The position numbers and the translations under genes are program-made. The notes under the pieces are model-generated. The model searched no databases. It was given only the letters and a program-made list of their open reading frames with translations, and was not told the DNA's origin. Below are positions 9,881 to 16,851 of a stretch of 21,579 nucleotides of DNA, one piece after another; within the stretch, counting starts at the first letter, position 1, and every line of letters begins with the position of its first letter. This DNA comes from Segatella salivae DSM 15606 (GTDB lineage: Bacteria; Bacteroidota; Bacteroidia; Bacteroidales; Bacteroidaceae), in the NCBI RefSeq assembly GCF_000185845.1, contig NZ_GL629647.1, forward strand, positions 2,766,514-2,788,092, written 5' to 3'.

Positions 9881-9997
9881 TTCTTTAGTTTTAAGGTCAT
9901 TATTGGGTGGATGGTTAACGTATATGTTGCATATAATATCACATGCTGACATGAATTGAATGTTTCTTGTCCGTGCTGGCACGGAAATCTCCTTCTA

Positions 9998-10028
9998 CAA
10001 AAATAGGAAAATAATAATCAAGAACAAA
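9998..10028 (-). promoter_or_regulatory. Promoter for the hypothetical gene at 8459-9880
   Basis: On the minus strand, TTTG (10028-10025), 19 bases, then TATTTTTG (10005-9998) match the Bacteroidota sigma-ABfr consensus TTTG-N19-21-TAnnTTTG. Transcription would start near 9992. This gives a leader of roughly 110 bases to the ATG at 9880, or only about 10 bases to the ATG at 9982, which is one reason to prefer the downstream start. Confidence 0.65.
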
Positions 10029-10398
10029 ATATTTACGCCAAAAATAAGGTTATTTATGGTTTAAGCAGCATTCTCTTGCATAAGTTTCCTAATGAGATGT
10101 GTAGATAAAGGATGAGATTTGATTTCGTGTTTTGCATCATTTTACATCACAATTCACGTCATTTTAGCGTATAATAAGCGTCAAATCACCGCACAATCTA
10201 TGTCAAATCATTTTGTCCTTTATAGCTGTTGGATTAATGTGGTTTGTGTTATTGAATCATCATAAATTAGAAATGGTATGCACCTTGAAACAGGGTTAGC
10301 TCATCAAACTATTTGTTTCATGATAATTGTCCAATGCGTTTGTTCAGAATGTTGAACGTTGTTAATGTACAATGCCATGGGTATTATGGTGATTTTCC
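10029..10398. other. Gene-free AT-rich stretch with short degenerate repeats
   Basis: No credible coding region is seen. At 10131-10215 related short motifs recur: TCATTTTAC (10137-10145), TCATTTTAG (10159-10167), GTCAAATCA (10180-10188) and GTCAAATCA followed by TTTTG (10202-10215). Spacings are about 22 bp within each pair. From 10216 to 10398 I see no clear structure. Confidence 0.5.
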
Positions 10399-10448
10399 GA
10401 TGAATGTATTTAATATTGTGATTGCCCTCATGGTGCAACGCCGTGGGT
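10399..10448 (+). repeat. 50-bp direct repeat unit, copy 1
   Basis: Begins GATGAATGTATTTAATATTG and ends in the palindrome-like CAACGCCGTGGGT. It is nearly identical in layout to 10531-10580, with a few substitutions (A/G, T/C, C/G and A/G). A shorter, more diverged relative lies at about 10817-10857 (ATGAATGTATATTCC, then TGCCCTCATGGTGCAACT). The 17-bp motif at its end (10436-10452) is a degenerate copy of the palindrome repeated through the region. Confidence 0.7.
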
Positions 10449-10530
10449 TTGGTGCCAATATTTCCATGGATGTATTTGCCATTATGAATGTATTCAACCC
10501 ACAATATTGTTTGTATTGTGATGATTATTT

Positions 10531-10580
10531 GATGAATGTGTTTAATATTGCGACTGCGCTCGTGGTGCAACGCCGTAGGT
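10531..10580 (+). repeat. 50-bp direct repeat unit, copy 2
   Basis: Second copy of the unit at 10399-10448. It runs directly into the palindrome CAACGCCGTAGGTGTTG (10568-10584) that opens the first composite hairpin element. Confidence 0.7.
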
Positions 10581-10697
10581 GTTGTTCTTTTGATAGCCCG
10601 GGGTTGGCGAGGAACGAGCCTACCCCGGGTAAACATTCGCAAGGAGATTCAACGCCATAGGTGTTGAGCTTTTTATGAGAAAGCATGGTTATGGCGA
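10581..10697 (+). repeat. 117-bp composite repeat with GC-rich hairpin, copy 1
   Basis: This copy and 10867-10983 have the same length and differ at only a handful of positions. It contains TTCTTTTGATAG, a GC-rich hairpin (arms 10597-10608 and 10618-10629, 11 of 12 paired with a central T.T mismatch, 9-base loop), a 20-base spacer, the palindrome CAACGCCATAGGTGTTG (10650-10666) and GAGCTTTTT. With the palindrome just before it (10568-10584) it makes a palindrome-hairpin-palindrome unit in which the palindromes start 82 bp apart. No protein-coding character is seen; open frames across it on both strands are products of the repeats. Confidence 0.85.
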
Positions 10698-10699
10698 TA

Positions 10700-10746
10700 G
10701 GATTAATTGCGGATTACGCTTAGAAAGCGTAACACCGATGGCGTTG
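10700..10746 (-). repeat. 47-bp repeat, copy 1
   Basis: Reads GGATTAATTGCGGATTACGC on the plus strand and ends in an inverted-orientation palindrome TAACACCGATGGCGTTG (10730-10746). It recurs with equal length at 11162-11208. In both places the ATTGCGGATTACGCTTA core is preserved, while bases near the palindrome vary. Confidence 0.75.
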
Positions 10747-10853
10747 ACACGTTCTTTTTATAACATGATTAATGTCAATATACGAATTAATAAATAGCAA
10801 ATTATGTCAATATTTCCATGAATGTATATTCCATTATGAATGCCCTCATGGTG

Positions 10854-10870
10854 CAACTCGGTACGAGTTG
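10854..10870. repeat. Variant 17-bp palindrome with compensated arms
   Basis: CAACTCGGTACGAGTTG is a perfect 7-bp inverted repeat around GTA. It occupies exactly the place that CAACGCCGTAGGTGTTG holds in the sister element at 10568. Both arms have changed in step, so pairing is kept although the sequence differs. Confidence 0.85.
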
Positions 10871-10983
10871 TTCTTTTGATAGCCCGAGGTTGGCGAGGAA
10901 CGAGCCTACCCCGGGTCAACGTTCGCAAGGAGATTCAACGCCGTAGGTGTTGAGCTTTTTTTGAGAAAGTATGGTTATAGCGA
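10867..10983 (+). repeat. 117-bp composite repeat with GC-rich hairpin, copy 2
   Basis: Second copy of the element at 10581-10697, in the same orientation. Its hairpin (arms 10883-10894 and 10904-10915) carries one extra A.C mismatch relative to copy 1. The trailing palindrome CAACGCCGTAGGTGTTG is at 10936-10952, again 82 bp after the leading one at 10854. It is followed by GAGC and a run of seven T. Confidence 0.85.
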
Positions 10984-11015
10984 GGAGGTTCATGGTGGGT
11001 AATGTCGAAAAAGCA

Positions 11016-11120
11016 CAACACCTACGGCGTTGTTCCCCACAAATCATGCACTAACCCAGGGTAGCCTGCACTATCGTTTGGCAACCCTGGGCTATCAAAA
11101 GCGCAACACCTATGGCGTTG
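11016..11120 (-). repeat. Composite palindrome-hairpin-palindrome repeat, inverted copy
   Basis: Read on the minus strand this is the same modular element: palindrome CAACGCCATAGGTGTTG (11120-11104), CTTTTGATAG, hairpin (arms 11091-11080 and 11066-11055, 13-base loop), a spacer of 22 bases and a second palindrome (11032-11016). The palindromes start 88 bp apart. The hairpin keeps the T.T mismatch at the same place, while two stem pairs are exchanged (G-C to A-T, and G-C to C-G). It faces the two forward copies, so the region can fold back on itself over about 100 bp. Confidence 0.85.
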
Positions 11121-11161
11121 AAATGTGTGTTTCATGGTGTGATTAATGTCTATACACATGT

Positions 11162-11208
11162 GGATTAATTGCGGATTACGCTTAAAAACCGCAACACTTA
11201 TGGCGTTG
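11162..11208 (-). repeat. 47-bp repeat, copy 2
   Basis: Second copy of the element at 10700-10746, ending in the inverted palindrome CAACACTTATGGCGTTG (11192-11208). This palindrome starts 88 bp after the one at 11104, the same spacing as from 11016 to 11104. Confidence 0.75.
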
Positions 11209-11322
11209 GTTCACACTTTCCACAATGCGTTCTATGGGAAAACATCACGGGATGCGTATCATTTCTACATATAATCTACATGGATGGCTGAATCTTTTTT
11301 CCGTGAAATAGAATGGATTCTC

Positions 11323-11354
11323 TTTGCCATTGTGCAATAGATTCATTATATTTG
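11323..11354 (+). promoter_or_regulatory. Promoter for the SDR-family gene
   Basis: TTTG (11323-11326), 20 bases, then TATATTTG (11347-11354) is a full match to the Bacteroidota consensus. Transcription should begin near 11360, leaving about 35 bases to the ATG at 11396. It lies over an earlier in-frame ATG at 11324, which therefore cannot be the start for this transcript. Confidence 0.75.
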
Positions 11355-11395
11355 TGTGCTATATGTCAATTAACAATAAAAGATTTGGGCAGGAA

Positions 11396-12424
11396 ATGAA
11401 ACGTAAGATATTGATTATCGGTGGTACAGGAACTATTAGTAGCGCGGTGACGCATTTGCTTTGTGCGCGTGATGAGTGGGAAGTCACGTTGCTGAATCGT
11501 GGTAAACAGCATGATTTTTCACGTGAGGTCAACACGCTTGTAGGCGATATTCACAGTGCAGAAACCGACAAACTGTTGAGTGGAATGATGTGGGATTGTG
11601 TGGTTGATTTCATTGCTTTTCGTCCTGAACACGTAGAGAAAGATTTCCAACGCTTTGCTAATTGCACGAAACAATACGTCTTTATTAGTTCTGCTTCGTG
11701 TTATAATAAACCGCTATCAAGTCCATTTATCACCGAGTCTACAACGCTTCGGAATCCTTATTGGGCCTATTCACGGGAGAAAATTGCGTGTGAAGACCTG
11801 TTACATCATTATCAGCGGGACTATGGCTTCCCAATAACGATAGTTAGACCGAGCCACACTTATGGTAACAAGTCGGTGCCCGTGGCTATTCATGGGCAGC
11901 GAGGTAGTTGGCAAGTTATTAAGAGAATGCTCGATGGAAAGCCTGTAATCATGCCAGGAGACGGCTCGTCTTTATGGACTGTTACACACAACACAGACTT
12001 TGCCCAGGCTTTTATTGGCTTGTTGGGCAACGTGCATGCAGTAGGCGAAACCTATCAAGTGATGAGTGAAGAGGTGTTGACTTGGAATCAAATTCATAAG
12101 ACAATAGCCGACGTTTTGGGTGTAACGTTCCGCCCATGTTATGTTCCGAGCACGCTGTTGGCCTTGGCACCACAATACGATTTCAAGGGAGCGTTGTTGG
12201 GAGATAAGGCAAATTCGGTGGTCTTTGATTTGTCAAAGTTGCATCAAGCAGTTCCCGATTTCCATACTTCCATGCGTTTTGACCAAGGTGTTCGGCAGAC
12301 ATTAGACTATGTGATGCATCATCCTGAATGTCAACCTGCCGATGAACAGTTTGATAAGTGGTGTGATCAATTGGTTGAAATCATGGGTGAAACCGAAAGA
12401 AAAATTACATCTTTGACGCTGTAA
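11396..12424 (+). CDS. NAD-dependent epimerase/dehydratase (extended SDR family)
   Basis: From the ATG at 11396 this is a 342-residue cytoplasmic protein beginning directly with the Rossmann fold (MKRKILIIGGTGTIS; the glycine-rich nucleotide loop is GGTGTIS at 9-15). The family's catalytic pattern is present: serines in QYVFISSAS (about 93-101) and YSREK (Y125, K129) as the YxxxK dyad, followed by ITIVRPSHTYG. This places it among nucleotide-sugar epimerase/dehydratase-like SDR proteins. The substrate cannot be told, and some relatives with this architecture are not sugar-nucleotide enzymes. The open frame extends 24 codons upstream, but that part overlaps the promoter and would precede the Rossmann start. 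It is apparently monocistronic and ends 18 bp from the convergent helix-hairpin-helix gene. No clear terminator hairpin is seen between them. Confidence 0.88.
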   Translation: MKRKILIIGGTGTISSAVTHLLCARDEWEVTLLNRGKQHDFSREVNTLVGDIHSAETDKLLSGMMWDCVVDFIAFRPEHVEKDFQRFANCTKQYVFISSASCYNKPLSSPFITESTTLRNPYWAYSREKIACEDLLHHYQRDYGFPITIVRPSHTYGNKSVPVAIHGQRGSWQVIKRMLDGKPVIMPGDGSSLWTVTHNTDFAQAFIGLLGNVHAVGETYQVMSEEVLTWNQIHKTIADVLGVTFRPCYVPSTLLALAPQYDFKGALLGDKANSVVFDLSKLHQAVPDFHTSMRFDQGVRQTLDYVMHHPECQPADEQFDKWCDQLVEIMGETERKITSLTL

Positions 12425-12442
12425 CAGGTTGTTTCGCATGGT

Positions 12443-14449
12443 TTAAAGTTTGACAATGGCTTGCAGTTGAATATCCGTTTGAGCAGAATGCGCAATCTTT
12501 TGCCATCCACTGCCAATGGTATTGCGATTGAAATAATCTGTAGTTGCGGCTTTGATGAGTAGTGTTAAGTGGCTGTTGAGCATTGTTCGAGCCATGAAAC
12601 TATAACGAATTCCATGCCCAAAGAAGTTAGGAAAGCTGAAATCATAAAGCATTCCACGTTCATAAGTGCATACCCTGCTATTGTAATCTTGTGTGTGGAA
12701 ATAGCCCAATGTGCCTGAAATGATGATGCTTTTATAGTCACGTTGTATGCTTTGGGCAAGCATATAACCAAAACTTCTCGTTTGTTGCATGGCATAAGTG
12801 AAGTCGGCCTGTGTGCGTAGATGCCACGAACCAGGAGAATAATCGACTTTCAAACGTCCGCGATGTTCATTTCGTGCAATGAGCATTGACTTCGTTTCAT
12901 CGTCACGTTGACGGTGTCTGATGCGATATTGTGCGGCACATTGTAATTGTTTTTGCTGGTAATGGAGTAGCAGAAAGCCATCAAGGGCGTGTGTTCCAGC
13001 TATAGATTGTCCGTATTTAGGCCATGCAAAGTAGGCAAAATCACCATAAGCAAGCAATGAAAAGGCACGATTGATATTCCAGTTCACACCAAGATATAGA
13101 CCGCTTTCATCCTTAACGGCTCCTGCATCGGCAAAACTTCGAGCAAAAAGTCCATTGTATTTGTAGGCATAGAAACGCTGAATCGCCACTAATTGCAAGG
13201 GGTTGGCCACACGATAAGTTAGTTTGTGGATGGTGGCAAGCGCCAGATGAGCGTCAGTAGCCAGTTCACCGCTCACGCAAAGTCGGCTTCCTGTGTATCC
13301 ATAGTCAATGCCTGCATTGAAAAATCTCTTGCCCATGGCGGCCCAACGTTTGTAGAGTAATGTGGTGTCGGGATGCAACTCGCGGTTTAAGGTGGTATAA
13401 AGCGCCGTGATTCCAACGTGGAAACCATTACGAAAATAATGCAGATGACCTCCTGCAACGAATTGGTTGGTGTTGTGTTTGTGTGCCATTTCGGTGGCAG
13501 TGCGATGGGCTCCACTGGACGATATGGCTGAGATTGCTCCCAAACTATCATGACATAAGGTACCATCTATTTGGCGATAGGAGAGGAAAGTGGTAGCTTC
13601 TAAATGGCTGTTCAGCTTAAAAGTCGCTGCAACCCCTTGCAAATAGTTTGCTTCTGCACGTGAAGTGTGAGGACGGATTGTAGCAGAAGAGCGGTCTAAA
13701 GAGGCAATAAGCATCTGCTTTCCAAAGCCATAATCGCAGTTCATTACAAGTCCCATACCCAACCGAACGCGGTATTTCCCTATGGCAAGTGACTTTAACC
13801 AGCCTTGATTTCGAAGCATAAGATAGAGACTGTTGTAGTCATATCCCAAGCTGTTTCGACCCTTAAAGAAAGGTTCTCCAGCATCGTTTGCCCCCGTAAA
13901 TCCTATTTCTAACTGATGAACATAATTGAAAGTATAGCGTAACCAGTGTTTTATAGGTCCGCCAAGGTATTGATTTTCCTTAAAGCCTCGGCGTGAATAA
14001 GTGGGAATGTTCATGGCAGTTATAATCTTATGTCGGCCATAACGCATAATTTTTTGCCATGAAAGATGATGAGTTTCATTAGGTTTTCCGATATAGATAA
14101 AATAAGAAAGCAGGCGTGCATACGTGTACCCAAGAGATGGAATCATGTGAAGCTCGCCCAAAGATTGCATAGAATGGTAACGAAAAAGATATTCCATGAT
14201 GTCTTCTATCTGTTGATCGCTGAGGAAAGGAAGCTGTTCTAAGTCCTCTTTTGTAGCCTGATTGATGTTTATTGGATGGTTAGCGATATCGCAAAGCAGG
14301 TCATAATCGGGGATGTCTTCTTCGCTTTCACCTTCCATGGCGATGAGTTCTGCATAGCAATCTTCCCAGCGTTGTTCTCGTTGGGCATTGACTTTGGCTG
14401 TCGATAGCAAGCCAATGAGAAGCAAAAGAAAGCCTATTCTTAGGTTCAT
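12443..14449 (-). CDS. Secreted helix-hairpin-helix (ComEA-like) protein with beta-rich body
   Basis: This 668-residue protein starts with a signal peptide (residues 1-23, ending VNAQ). Two helix-hairpin-helix segments follow: NQATKEDLEQLPFLSDQQIE (about 63-82) and SLGELHMIPSLGYTYARLL (about 96-114), the arrangement of ComEA-type domains. From about residue 150 to the end the sequence has alternating, aromatic-rich strands (for example LRYTFNYVHQLEIGFTG and LQCAAQYRIRHRQ), and it ends in a hydrophobic beta-like tail (IQLQAIVKL). This suggests an outer-membrane or periplasmic beta-barrel-like region. Large proteins of this type are common in Bacteroidota and are usually labelled helix-hairpin-helix or ComEA family. 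In ComEA the motif binds DNA during uptake; whether this protein does so is not known. It has its own promoter-like element upstream. Confidence 0.8.
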   Translation of the reverse strand: MNLRIGFLLLLIGLLSTAKVNAQREQRWEDCYAELIAMEGESEEDIPDYDLLCDIANHPININQATKEDLEQLPFLSDQQIEDIMEYLFRYHSMQSLGELHMIPSLGYTYARLLSYFIYIGKPNETHHLSWQKIMRYGRHKIITAMNIPTYSRRGFKENQYLGGPIKHWLRYTFNYVHQLEIGFTGANDAGEPFFKGRNSLGYDYNSLYLMLRNQGWLKSLAIGKYRVRLGMGLVMNCDYGFGKQMLIASLDRSSATIRPHTSRAEANYLQGVAATFKLNSHLEATTFLSYRQIDGTLCHDSLGAISAISSSGAHRTATEMAHKHNTNQFVAGGHLHYFRNGFHVGITALYTTLNRELHPDTTLLYKRWAAMGKRFFNAGIDYGYTGSRLCVSGELATDAHLALATIHKLTYRVANPLQLVAIQRFYAYKYNGLFARSFADAGAVKDESGLYLGVNWNINRAFSLLAYGDFAYFAWPKYGQSIAGTHALDGFLLLHYQQKQLQCAAQYRIRHRQRDDETKSMLIARNEHRGRLKVDYSPGSWHLRTQADFTYAMQQTRSFGYMLAQSIQRDYKSIIISGTLGYFHTQDYNSRVCTYERGMLYDFSFPNFFGHGIRYSFMARTMLNSHLTLLIKAATTDYFNRNTIGSGWQKIAHSAQTDIQLQAIVKL

Positions 14450-14488
14450 GGTATTTGGTTTAAGGATGATAGGTTAGGTTTTACGCAA

Positions 14489-14496
14489 CAAACATA
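14489..14496 (-). promoter_or_regulatory. Probable -7 element of the helix-hairpin-helix gene
   Basis: TATGTTTG on the minus strand matches TAnnTTTG and lies 40 bp upstream of the ATG at 14449. No good TTTG is found 19-21 bases further upstream, so the call rests on the -7 element alone. Confidence 0.45.
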
Positions 14497-14578
14497 CGGA
14501 AAAAGAAGAATAATTCCTAATAAAAAAGTAATTTTTTTGGCTTTTCATGTATTATTATCTGATTCCCATAAGAGAATT

Positions 14579-14632
14579 ATCGGGCACACCATGGAGAATG
14601 ATGTGCCCGATATGAAGATAACGATAGTTATC
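14579..14632 (-). terminator. Two hairpins downstream of the sialic acid operon
   Basis: Just after the stop of the epimerase gene, read on the minus strand, comes GATAACTATCGTTATC (14632-14617; 6-bp stem, 4-base loop). Next comes a perfect 10-bp stem ATCGGGCACA/TGTGCCCGAT (14611-14602 with 14588-14579, 13-base loop). No T-tract follows directly, so these may act in termination or as a stabilising 3' end rather than as a classic intrinsic terminator. Confidence 0.6.
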
Positions 14633-14654
14633 CTTGAAGTGATGAAGTCAAATG

Positions 14655-15857
14655 TTACATCCGACTGAGGATATCATTACAGAGAGTAAATGACTTTATC
14701 ATCATGCGTGGAATGTGGAAAGGTCCTTTGTAAAGATTGCCTTTTGCCGGCTGCGCTACAGTGCCATCGCGGTGTAGATAGCCATACCACTCGGGATAAT
14801 CAGGGTCGGGGAAGTGGGCATAAGTCCATTCACTAATCTGCTGATGACGTTCTAAGTACTTCATGTTTCCAGTCGCCATGTAAGCATAAAGCGAAGCAAT
14901 GATGGTCTCACATTGTGGCCACCAGAACTTCATGTCTTGTGCATAGTCTTGTGAAGGCAAGCCTTTGCAGTCGCGAAAGTTTATGATTCCGCCGTAGTTT
15001 TCATCCCACCCCCAGTCCCAAGACCAATCAAAGATGGTGAGTGCCATGTCTAAGAGATTCTTATCCCATTGTCTATGGCGTGCTTCTTCCATAATAAACC
15101 AACTGGTTTCTATGCAATGTCCCGGGTTGATTGTACGTGTCATATTCGTATCAATGAATTCCCCTGCAGGACCAACACATTCTAACAGCGCCTTAAACTC
15201 AGGGTGCATGAAGTAGCGTTGCAGTTTATCTATCGACTCATCAATTTGCTTTGTGAGCCTCTCTTCATTCACTGCATTGCGCAAACAGCTGCAAACATTG
15301 ATGAGAATCATCACGATAGAGTGACCTTGCAACTGCACGTTGGGCTCATATTTGGGTTGAAGGAAGCCTGGAGTTGATAGGAAACGCAGCGTGTCATCAA
15401 ACACTTCGAGGGCTCGTTTAGCGTAATGTGAGTCGCCTGATGCTATGGAATATTCGGCCATAGCGATAGCAGCGAAGGTCTCACTAAACACATATCGCCG
15501 CTTGCGTAGAGGCGTTCCGTCGGCCGTTACAGAGAAAAACATGTGGCGGTCTGAGTCAAAGCAGTGCGCTTCTATAAAGTCAATGGTAGACTTTGAGGCT
15601 TCTAACCACTCACGATTTCTTTTAATGTGGTTGTAAGCGTAGGCACATATATAGGCAAAACGCCCTTGAAACCAAACCGATTTGGTTGTATCCATGAGTG
15701 AACCATCGCGATTTAGGCAGGTATATACACCACCATTGACGTGGTCAACGCCATGTTTCATCCAGAAAGGCATGATGTTTTCGGTGACCTCCTGTTTGTA
15801 ACGGTCTGCCCATTGCCTTAGATAAGTTTTAGGATCTATGTTCATTCTTATTGACAT
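14655..15857 (-). CDS. nanE: N-acylglucosamine 2-epimerase (AGE/RnBP family)
   Basis: This 400-residue cytoplasmic enzyme belongs to the AGE family and would interconvert ManNAc and GlcNAc, the step after the lyase. The alpha-barrel helices are evident, and the conserved histidines expected in the active site appear as NPGHCIE (H247) and KGPFHIPR (H381), with FWWPQCE (about 311-317) between them. This is the non-phosphorylated route used in Bacteroides-type sialic acid catabolism, not the ManNAc-6-phosphate epimerase of E. coli that shares the name NanE. Its ATG directly abuts the TAA of the lyase gene (0 bp between), suggesting translational coupling. An alternative start at 15845 (MNIDPKTY) would remove four residues and is equally plausible. 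It is the last gene of the operon. Confidence 0.92.
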   Translation of the reverse strand: MSIRMNIDPKTYLRQWADRYKQEVTENIMPFWMKHGVDHVNGGVYTCLNRDGSLMDTTKSVWFQGRFAYICAYAYNHIKRNREWLEASKSTIDFIEAHCFDSDRHMFFSVTADGTPLRKRRYVFSETFAAIAMAEYSIASGDSHYAKRALEVFDDTLRFLSTPGFLQPKYEPNVQLQGHSIVMILINVCSCLRNAVNEERLTKQIDESIDKLQRYFMHPEFKALLECVGPAGEFIDTNMTRTINPGHCIETSWFIMEEARHRQWDKNLLDMALTIFDWSWDWGWDENYGGIINFRDCKGLPSQDYAQDMKFWWPQCETIIASLYAYMATGNMKYLERHQQISEWTYAHFPDPDYPEWYGYLHRDGTVAQPAKGNLYKGPFHIPRMMIKSFTLCNDILSRM

Positions 15858-16775
15858 TTAGAATTGATTACACTTGCTAAAGAAGTCAATTGCATCGAGT
15901 TCTGTCTTCATACGCATTTCTTCTTCAGTCGTCATATTCTGGAAAGGCATACGGTTTGGTCCGAGATCAAAGCCCATGAGCTTCATGATTCGTTTGCCTC
16001 CAACGATATTTCCACGATAATGACAGATGACATTAATAACTTCTTGGGCAAAGTTTTGATGCTTTCGAGCCGATTCAATGTCGCCTTTCTTCCAGTCTTC
16101 TATAATGGCAACCAACTCACGTCCATTGTAGTTGGTTGTTCCACCGATACCTCCTTGGGCACCCCCTTGGGCTAATGACGATAAGATAGTTTCGTCTTGA
16201 CCATGCAACATGTCGTATTTGCCGTTGGCATAAAGCCTGCATTGGTTGTACTCATAAAGGCTTTCGTAAGTATATTTGATGCCTGCGAAGTTGGGAATAC
16301 GTCCATCTACGGCCTTCAAAAGGTCGACCATAGGAAGGAAAGCGCCATTAAAAGCGGGGATGTGATAGTAATAGAAGGGGAGGTTTGGTGCCGCTTGAGC
16401 AATTTGTTCGCAATATTTTACGAGTTCTTCTATACGATCTATGCGTGGAAAAGGAGGTGCCATGGCGCCTATTCCCCATGCCCCTATCTCGGCTGCATGG
16501 TGTGCTAACTCCACACTTTCACGCAAACAGCAACTGCCAACGTGTACAATTACCTTGAAATCTGCTGGTGCTTGCTTCACCCATTCAGTCGCTAAGGCCT
16601 TCCTTTCGTCTGTTGTGAGCATGTAGCCCTCGCCAGAAGAACCATTAATAAATACGCCTTTTAGACCATTTTTCTTTAACATTGCTCCGTAAGTCGCAAT
16701 GGGTTCGAGGTTGATATCACCATTTTCATGAAATGGAGTGAATGGTGCATCAATCAATCCGATAATCTTTTCCAT
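15858..16775 (-). CDS. nanA: N-acetylneuraminate lyase
   Basis: This 305-residue cytoplasmic aldolase of the DHDPS/NAL superfamily would cleave Neu5Ac to ManNAc and pyruvate. The signature motifs are clear: GSSGEG at 45-50, the YYYHIP block at 135-140 containing the catalytic tyrosine, and FAGIKYTYES with the Schiff-base lysine at K167. Length matches the family (about 300 residues). The open frame continues 66 codons further upstream into the transporter gene, but that part reads as low-quality sequence, and the family start MEKIIGLIDAPFTPF fits the ATG at 16775. It follows the MFS gene after 76 bp (no internal promoter match seen) and runs straight into the epimerase gene. In Bacteroides the equivalent gene is also called nanL. 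Confidence 0.93.
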   Translation of the reverse strand: MEKIIGLIDAPFTPFHENGDINLEPIATYGAMLKKNGLKGVFINGSSGEGYMLTTDERKALATEWVKQAPADFKVIVHVGSCCLRESVELAHHAAEIGAWGIGAMAPPFPRIDRIEELVKYCEQIAQAAPNLPFYYYHIPAFNGAFLPMVDLLKAVDGRIPNFAGIKYTYESLYEYNQCRLYANGKYDMLHGQDETILSSLAQGGAQGGIGGTTNYNGRELVAIIEDWKKGDIESARKHQNFAQEVINVICHYRGNIVGGKRIMKLMGFDLGPNRMPFQNMTTEEEMRMKTELDAIDFFSKCNQF

Positions 16776-16851
16776 TGTAATCTGATTTATATGATGTCTT
16801 ATATGAATTTGTTTTATGTTGTTTTCAGAAAGCTCTTTTATTGGAATTTGC

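Noticed and set aside
10304..10660. Overlapping open frames on both strands of about 112-115 codons as possible small proteins
   Set aside because: They lie across the direct repeats and palindromes and read through the repeats on both strands. They show no domain, signal peptide or promoter, and repeat copies elsewhere do not preserve the frame.
10436..11208. CRISPR array
   Set aside because: The repeats are palindromes in both orientations, and the sequence between them is itself repeated rather than unique. No leader and no cas gene is present.
11324..11395. Earlier start for the SDR protein
   Set aside because: The ATG at 11324 lies inside the -33 element of a perfect promoter match, and the Rossmann fold begins directly at the ATG at 11396.
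12425..12442. Terminator between the convergent SDR and helix-hairpin-helix genes
   Set aside because: Only 18 bp lie between the stops and I see no convincing hairpin or T-tract; termination may occur inside the opposing gene.
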